Assembly (NCBI GenBank): GCA_020152595.1
Contig: JAIGNY010000711.1
Location: forward strand, 470,001 to 534,000
Direction of reading: 5' to 3'
Origin: Chiridota heheva
Taxonomy: Eukaryota > Echinodermata > Holothuroidea > Apodida > Chiridotidae
DNA: 64,000 bases
Part shown: piece after piece, positions 48,001 through 57,000 of the stretch
Position numbering within the stretch: position 1 is the stretch's first letter
Layout of the letters: the number at the start of each line of letters is the position of its first letter
The notes under the pieces: model-generated
Seen by the model: only the letters and a program-made list of their open reading frames with translations
Databases searched by the model: none
Told to the model about the DNA's origin: nothing
Made by a program: the position numbers and the translations under genes

Positions 48001-51000
48001 GCTCAAAAAAAACCCCTTTTGTTTGCTTTATTCTTTTAGCAATATATTGAAACATGTTGCGGCATATCAATCCAACCACTAAATTTCCTGAATGGAAGCC
48101 CTTCTGGTGAAAACATTTCCTCCAAGAATCAGAACAGAAATAGGAACTAACCTTCCTTGCCGCCAGCTGTATGGCATCAGATTCAAAGGCTTTAAGGCCA
48201 TGGAGGCGCACTTCAACAATTTCTTGCAGCTGCTTGAAGGTGTAGGGGTGAAAGGTCATTCGACTCAATCCCTGCCAAATGAGGTGGAAAATTATCAATA
48301 TTTTTTTTCTCCAATTTCATCTGAGTGAAATACAAATCTTCGTATTGTCACTTCAGGGGATTCTATTAGTAGAAAGTTGAGTGTGTTACATTAATGTAGA
48401 GGAAGGAATAAAATGCAAAGATTTGAACTTGAAAGAAAATGTTCTCAATAATTAAGAAATTCTATCAAAAACAACATTGTCATTAGCTATGAGAAAGCAA
48501 AATGTCATTCAAATAGCAGTTTTGACACCAGATATGCAAATCAGTGATGTGAATTGCATAATATTTGCTGTTTGTTTGTTTATTTGATGAAGACTTAAAG
48601 ACACCACAAGAGTGAGGGTCAAATTGTGCCTGAGAGGTTAGATCTTCCCAGAAGTCAGAAGAAAAAAAAATAGGGGTCTAAGAAAAGTTTAGGGGCTAAG
48701 AGCTAGAAAGCTGGGATTGAAAGAGGAAGTGCAGGTGTAAAAAATGGGTAAGTGTAGGTAGAGAGGGGTGGGAGAGGAGGAATAAATATGGTTGCAGAGG
48801 GAGGCATGATGAAGAAAGGAGTTAATTCTAAATGGGTTTTTTTTCTGGAAGAGCTTGGCTATGGAGTTGCAAGGGGTGAAGGAAGCTCTGGGGAGGTTGT
48901 ACAGGGGGCAGCCAAGAAGGACATAGTGGAGTGTGAGTGGAAAATGACATTTGTTGTAGACGGGTGCGGAAGCCTGTAAGGAGGTGGGAGTGAGTGAGGT
49001 GGGTGTGACCTATTCCAAGGTGGGTAAAGTGAACATTGCCGATATGGGAGAGATTGTAGATGGTGGGTTTGGTCGGAATGGTGGGCTGGATGTCATGAAG
49101 TTTGCTATCAATTTGGGAGTTCCATGAGGTTTGCCAGTGGTCACGAAAAAGGGAAGCAATAAGCGGTTTGATGTCAGAAAGGGTTTTGGGAAAAGAGGTA
49201 GGTTGAAGCAAACTTAGTGGCTGAATCAGCTCTGTCATTGCCGGGGATGCCAACATGGTTGGGTACCCAGAAGAAAATAATACTTTTCCTGCAGGAAGGG
49301 GGGGGGGGAGGAGTTTACAGAGGAGGTGGGACGTGGGGTTATCTTACTTAAGGTTGAGTAAAGAAGTAAGGACAGACCTGGAGTCTGAGAAGATGGCAAA
49401 GTGGCTGAGCGGGGAGTACTCAATATAGTTGAGGGCGAGTAGGATGGCCTTGGCCTCAGCAGAGAAGATGGATGAGTAGTTGGGAAGCCTGCTACTGAGG
49501 GTGATGTCTTGGATGATATCAGCAGCAGTTATCTTGTTGTCTTCCTTGGAGCCATCAGTATAGATGGAAGTGTAGTTTGAGAGTTTTGATTTGGTTAAAG
49601 AGGTAGATGGAGAGGTTGGGGTGGGTTTGGGTTTTGTGATAAGTGGAGAGGCCCAGGTGGATTGAAGGAAGGGGGTGGCCCAGGGAGGAATAGTGGGCCA
49701 GGAGAGGGTGTTAACAGTGGCGGGGTTGATGTCGAGATGGTGGAGGTCAGGTTTGATGTGTAAAATGAAGGGAGAGGATAAGGTTTTCGTCCTATCAAAG
49801 AGGAGGGAGAAATTGGGATACCTAATGAGGTCGTAGACAGGGTTTTGGGTGTTGGTGAAGGCTCTAAAAGTGTAGGAAAGGCTAAGCTTTCTACACCTTA
49901 GCAGGAAGGGGGTTTTGTTGGCTTTAATGTGAAGTCTGGTGATGAAGGAGGTCCTGTAGGCACCCAGGCAAAGCCTTAAGGCTTCATTTTGAATGGTATT
50001 GATGTGGCTAAGGTAAGAGTTGTGAGTGGCACAGTAGATAATATTGCCATAGTCAGGCTTGGCACAAGAAGTGAGCTTGAAGATTTTGAGGACTTAGTGT
50101 GGTCAACTTTAGTGATGCGATTGCCACTGAGCATGAAGTTCAGATTGTGGTGGAGGTTGTTGAAATAACAGATGTGCATACAGACTATCTTGTCTTTAGA
50201 TAATTTAAAACCGTTATTGTTGCACCAGTCTTGCGGCCAGTTGAGGCTAAGTTGGAGCCTATTTTCGACAAGAGAAAAGCTAGGGGAGGAGTAGGAGATG
50301 GTAAAGTTGTCCACGTTGATGTTGGGACCAAAGTTGTCTGTGATGTTGTTAATGCTCAGGTTGAAGAGAGTAGGAGAGAGGATGCTGACTTGGGGGACGC
50401 CCTCTTTATGTACTACAGGAGTTAATGTTTTACAGAACTTGATATGTATCACAGAACTTGATATGTATAACGAAGATGAAATATATCACAGAACTTGATA
50501 TGTATCACAGGAGTTAAAAGTTTTACTGAACTTGATAGATAACACAGAACTTGGTATGTGACACAAAACTTGATATGTGACAAAGAACTTGAAATGTGAC
50601 ACCGAACTTGAAATGTATTGCAGAACTTGATATGTACTACAGGAGTTAAATGTTTTACAGAACTTGATATGTATCACAGAACTTGATATGTGACACAGAA
50701 TTTGGTGTGTGTCACAAAACTTGATATTTAATACAGGAGTTAATGTTTTACAGAACTTGAAATATATCACAGAACTTAATATTTACTACAGGAGTTAATA
50801 TTTTACAGAACTTGGTATGTATCACAGAACTTGATATGTATAAAAACATGAAATGTATCACAGAATGAACTTAAAATGTATCAGAGAACTTGATATGTAT
50901 CACAGAAATTAAAGTTTTACAGAACTTAATATGTAACACAGAACTTGATATGTGACACAAAACTTGATATGTGACAAAAACACTTGAAATATGGCACAGA

Positions 51001-54000
51001 ACTTGAAATGTATTACAGAACTTGATAAGTACTACAAGACTTAATGTTTTACAGAACTTGATATGTGACACAGAACTTGATATGTGACACAGAGCTTGAT
51101 ATGTGACACATAGCTTATTTTTGTATTATATTTATTTTACAACTAAGTCTAACAACTCACCAGTCTGCTGGAAACCCTGTTCATCATGATTCTTTCTGGC
51201 AAGTCCATCGTATTGGCTATTGCAACAACAATGAGACCTGACTTAGGTTTCGTCGGCCAATCAAATATACTGTACAGAACATTCTGCTTGCGGGTCCACA
51301 ACAGATCAAGCTACGAAGAAGAAGAATGTGACTTTAAGGATAAATTCTGACAAATAAATAAGCACAAAAATATTTCAAAAATGACTGACATAAAAAACAG
51401 ATTCTTTTTTCATACTAAGTTTTGTTATTATCTTATACTTTCTAGCTATTCCCTTTTGTGATAATGAGGACATTTTAGTGATGAAATAATTCATCAACTA
51501 ATTTCTGAGCAATTGATATTTGTTTCAAAGGGTGAACCATATTTTGAAAGGAAAAAAAAAGTCAACAAAATCATTCTTTGTTATTGAGATGTTAAAAATA
51601 TAAGCCTAGAAGTGACAACAACAGTCACACATTCTGCAAATTTTTTTGCATATTTTATTGATATATATTTTGAGATTTTGTTAGATATAGATAAGTGGAG
51701 TAATAAGATAACAATGTCATGTGAAGTGATTTCAAAACTATATTTTCAATTAGTACACATAAGACTTCATATTAATTTGTAATGGAATGAACAAACAATA
51801 AGCTTAAAATCAGAGTGTAACTTTATACTCCAGCAGTAGACTTGCTACACCGGCCATTTAAATACATGTTGTGTAACTTTTTTTTTCAACATTGAAAGAG
51901 AAATTGAATGAAGTTTCACCAAAACAGACATGTCTGACTGCTAAGGTAATCTTTCAAATAAAAATCTTCTCCAAAAACTACTAAATTGCTATAGTTTTTT
52001 TTTTTAAACTTACCTCATCTACCACTAACACTGTCAGCTTCTTCTTAGTTTTACCAGAGTTGAAATACTTTTCAAGAAGGTTGGCTGCATGTTCTGGGGT
52101 GGCCTTCTGTCCTGTTACTCCCTATGTAAAATTTTGGAAATAAAATTATTTGAAAAATGTTGCCAGATTGATCATAATCACTTTTAACTGTTACATCTCT
52201 TCTCCTCACTATTGCAATTTAATTTTCTATGGACATGGCCAAACCACTTGGGCCAAAGTCCTTTGCCCAGTGCATTACATGTGTATTAATAAACACTCTG
52301 TCTCAACATTAACTATAGAGATCTGGGTATGTCTAGCTCTATCAACATCACAATTTTCACAAATTTTGAAATAAAATTTAAGCTTGGTCGCCAATATTTT
52401 AGGAACTTTTGAAAGTTTGGCAAAAATGTCTAAAGAGCAAATGCAAGAAGAACATTATCATACTTTGAGAATTTGTACAAAAGCTTGATGAGGTTCGGTC
52501 AGTTTCATGCCATTTATTTCTATTGTCTGGAAGTCATCAATCTCCCCATCGGCAACCTCTTGCTCAAGATGATGCAAGACTGCATGGATGGTGGCGGTCT
52601 TGCCAGTTCCCGGTACACCTGAAATGTACAGACACCTGATGGTACATAAGAGGAAAATTTTGAAAATGTTGGCAATTAACAAACAGTGAGAAGAAGAGAA
52701 AAGGAGATGATAGACATGCTTGACAACTGTATCCATAGGCGGGATATAACAAACCCCACACACACACACACACACACACTAAATTTACATCTTTTGTATA
52801 GTGAATTTTAGTATCTTAGCATGATTTTGTGATTTTGCCACCTGCTTGTGGTACGCAAATTAGATTTTGTCCCCACCCCTCCCCTCCCCATGCTATCAGT
52901 AGGCAAATCCCACCCATGAATGGTAAAATGCATAAGTAGTATATGGAAGTTATACAAGCTACAATACAATTCAGTGGAAGGACTGAAAGACATAATACTA
53001 TAAAGATATCTCACCCCCAAACTTTGTCAACTAAATGACCTTTTACAAAACTGAAAATGTCTTCAAACTCATTTTCCCTGCACGGTAGGCTGGTTGGAAC
53101 AGCTGAAACATGTAATCTGTGAAGGCAAAAACAACATAAGAAATCGTTTTACAAAATCATTGCAATATTGAATATTGAATGAGTATAGTTTTTAGCTCAA
53201 CATCCCTTTAAGGGATTTGAGCTTAAGCGATCACTAACTCAAGAGCCAGATTCTCACTTGGATGCATTCAAATTTTTGCAGCGTTTATCATATCCTAAGC
53301 GTTTTGGGGGGATATTTTGCTGTGTCACTATGTTTGCCTTAATTAGATCGATATGTTGATGCAATAAAAATTCATACTCCTGCGTAGTTTTAACAAATTT
53401 TGCATTCCAAAATTCGCTAAAATGTTTCAAATACTTGGATTTCGCTGGGCGCAATCCGAATGAATTTACATTAGCTGGTCCTGTCCTTAAAAAATTAAAC
53501 ACTCAGACCCGATGTCAAAATTAAGCAGATTGGGCCAGACATTTCCCTATAATTTTTCTATCTTTTTTCTTATTTTGAAACCACAAGCAATTAAGCTCAG
53601 GTTCCACTCGCTAATAATATTCCAGACACCAGTTACTCAAATTACACCCACATGTCCAAAGATAAAGTTAGCCAACGCAAGCCTGCACTGTAAATACAGT
53701 TCATAAAAGTTCACACAGTAGTTGTAACTACTTCTGGCAATTAGGGAACCATTGTTTTCTTTGATAAACCTAACTGACCTTTTATTTAAACAAGGTGTTT
53801 CATTACAGGCATGCCATATGAACTGTCAATCATTTAGCAAGAGGTTTATATTAGGGAGGATAATTGGTTATATAAGTCACAATATTCAGGTTTGTCATTT
53901 GGACTGGCTGGAACAGAATTTTAAGGAGAGCCACAGCTAATGTAGCCCAGGAATACCACCGAATATATCTCCAATGGCCCGGAAGAAAACTCTGCTTTCA

Positions 54001-57000
54001 TAAATTTCTTGAATAGCTTATCCTCAATAGCCTGAGTATAGGCATTCTTTCAAACTCCACTTAAGTCCTTCCACATCACACATGACTTGGCACAAGTAAT
54101 GCCTATTCACACGAAGATTATTGTTTGCTTGGAGATAATGAAAGACTGTAATGACTGATGCATAAATCACTAGTAAAGTCAGTATGGGTGATGTTGCAGG
54201 ATTAGGTCCATCAAAATGAAAGAGGACTTCAAAAAAAAAAAAAAAATCTTTTTAGTTATATCATCACATTATCGAGCTATTAACTGTCATAGATACAAAT
54301 ATTTTCATTGTTATGCAAATAAGCTCATTAGTATGCACACACAACCCCTAATCATGCTCACTTGAACAGTACCCTTATGCCAAGTTACATACATGTAAAT
54401 GTATACCATTCATAACTTAGGTTATGAAAACTTCAACCAAAAATTTTAAGCTGACAAATATTTTCATTGTTATGCAAATAAGCTACTAAGTATGTACACA
54501 CAACCCACCAATCATGCTCATTTTAACAGTACTCATGTCCTCTACCCCTATGCCAAGTCACATGAATGTACACCATTGATAACTTATGAAAACTTTAAAC
54601 CAAAACTTTAACCTAAAAAATATTTTCATCGTTATGCAAATAAGCTAATTAGTATGCACATACAACCTTCCAATCATGCTCATTTAATTAGTACCCATGT
54701 CCTCTACCCCTATACCAAGTCACATGAATGTATACCAAGTCACATGAATGTACACCATTCATAACTTAACTTATGAAAACTTTAACCAAAACTTTACCAG
54801 ATACTGATGCCGACGCCGACGCCGACGCCGACACTGGGGTAGTAGAATAGCTCTACTATTCTTTGAATAGTTGAGCTAAAAAGGTAACAAGGAAACAATA
54901 CCCAGACAATGTATTTTGCAAAACGGGACAAAATCTGTTTTGGTTTCAAAAATATTCTTTCAAGAATAACAAAGCATAGAAACCACTAGAAGCAACCCAT
55001 CTATCCTTACCGTGCTCTGGCCTGTTCTAGTGGCTTAGATGGTGCTTTCCGTGGTGTAGCTCTCTCATGGATTTGAGGTGTTGCGTCTCTTATTGAAAAC
55101 CGCTGCTTTTTGGAAGTCTGACGAGAAACAAAAATCAACATTTATTGAAATAAACTAAACATAATGCCATACTTTTAGGAGAAATGGAGACAAATGTTTC
55201 ACTGTTTTTGCACCAAAACTATGGAATGATATACCATGTGATTTTAAAACTGTTTTCAACTATTGATGTATTTAAAGGAAAGACTGACAACTCCATTTTG
55301 AAGTGTTTTTATGACTATGTATAATGCTGGTTACTTGTACAGTGCTTTGATCACTGTCTGAAGAAGCACTCTATAAATTTTAACTATTATTCTTGTTTAT
55401 TATTGATATTTTTTGAGGCGCATCCAAGTGCCTCAGTTTGTTTGTTTGTATGATGCGGGCTTAACGGCACCACGACAACGAGGGTCAAATTGTGCCAGAA
55501 AGGTCAGATCACTCTAGAGGTAGAAAGGAAAGGAAACAGGGGGAGAATGAGAGAAATTCAAGAACAAAAGGTCAAAAAGCTGTGATCGAGAGGGGAGGTG
55601 CATGGTTGAAACAAAAAACAAAAGTAGAGAGGGGGTGGAGGAGGAGAATTAAATATGGTTGTAGAGGGAAGCATGATGAAGGAAGGAGATAATTTTATAC
55701 AGAGGATTTTTCTGGAAGAGCTCAGCAATTGAGGGAAGCTCTGGGAAGGTTGTACAGGGGGCAAGCAAGGAGAATGTGATGGATTGTGAGGGTGCAATGG
55801 CAACTGTTGCTGAGGGATTGGGGGGAGCCAATAAGGAGGTGGGAATGAGTGAGGTGGGTGTGACCAATTGTAAGACAGGTAATATGAACGTTGTCGATAC
55901 GAGAGAGGTTGTTGGTGGTGGATTTGATTGGAATTGTGGGCTGGATGACATGGAGTTTGTTATCAATTTGGGAGTTCCATAAGGTTTGCCAGCGGTCACG
56001 AACAAGGGAAGCGATAAGCAGTTTGATGTCAGAGAGGGTTTTGGGAAAAGGGGTAGAGAGGAGGTTGAGGGCAAGCTTAGCGGCTGCATCAGCCCTGTCA
56101 TTGCCGGGGATGCCAACATGGCTGGTATCCAGAAGAAAAGAATACTTTTCCTGCAGAGGGTGGGAGAAAGGAGTTTCCGTAGGAAAAGGTGGCATGTGAG
56201 GTTATCCCATTTATGATTGAGTAAAGAAGTAAGAACAGCCTTTGAGTCAGAGAAAATGGCAAAGTGGCTGAACGGAGAGTACTCAATAAAGTTGAGGGCT
56301 AGGAGAATGGCCTTAGCCTCGGCTGAAAAGATGGATAAGTAGACGGGAAGTCTGCTACTGAGGGTGATGTCTTGGATGACGGCAGCAGCAGCTGTCTTGT
56401 TGCCTTCCATGGAGCCATCAGTATAGATGGAGGTGTAATTTGAGAGTTGGTCTTTGATTTGATTGTGGAGATTGATGAAGAGGTTAGGGTAGGTTTGAGT
56501 TTTGTGATGAGTGGAGAGGCCCAGGTGGACAGAAGGGAGGGGGGTGGCCTAAGAAGGAAAAGTGGGCCAGGAGAAGGTGCCGAGAGTGGCGGGGTTGATG
56601 CCGAGATCGAAGAGGTCTGATTTAATGTGTAAGCTGAAGGGAGGCGATAGGGTTTTAGTCCTATCAAAGAGGGTGGAGAAATTGGGGTACCTAATGAGGT
56701 TGTACACAGGCTTCTGGGTGTTGGTGAGGACTCTAAAAGCATAGGAGAGGCTAAGCTTTCTACATCTAAGTAGAAAGGGTTCGTTGGCTTCAAAATGAAG
56801 GCTGGTAATTGGGGAGGTCCTGTAAGCACCTAGACAAAGCCTGAGGGCTTCATTTTGGATGGTGTTAATGTGGTTGAGGTATGAGTTGTGAACGACACAG
56901 TAGACAATATTGCCGTAGTCAAGCTTGGCACGAATGGTGAGCCTGAAAATTTTGAGGAGAGCATAGCGGTTCGCACCCCCAAGTGGTGTTGGAGAGGAGT

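Noticed and set aside
50413-51115. Possible CRISPR-like or regulatory repeat array
   Set aside because: Plain tandem 19-bp units without unique spacers.
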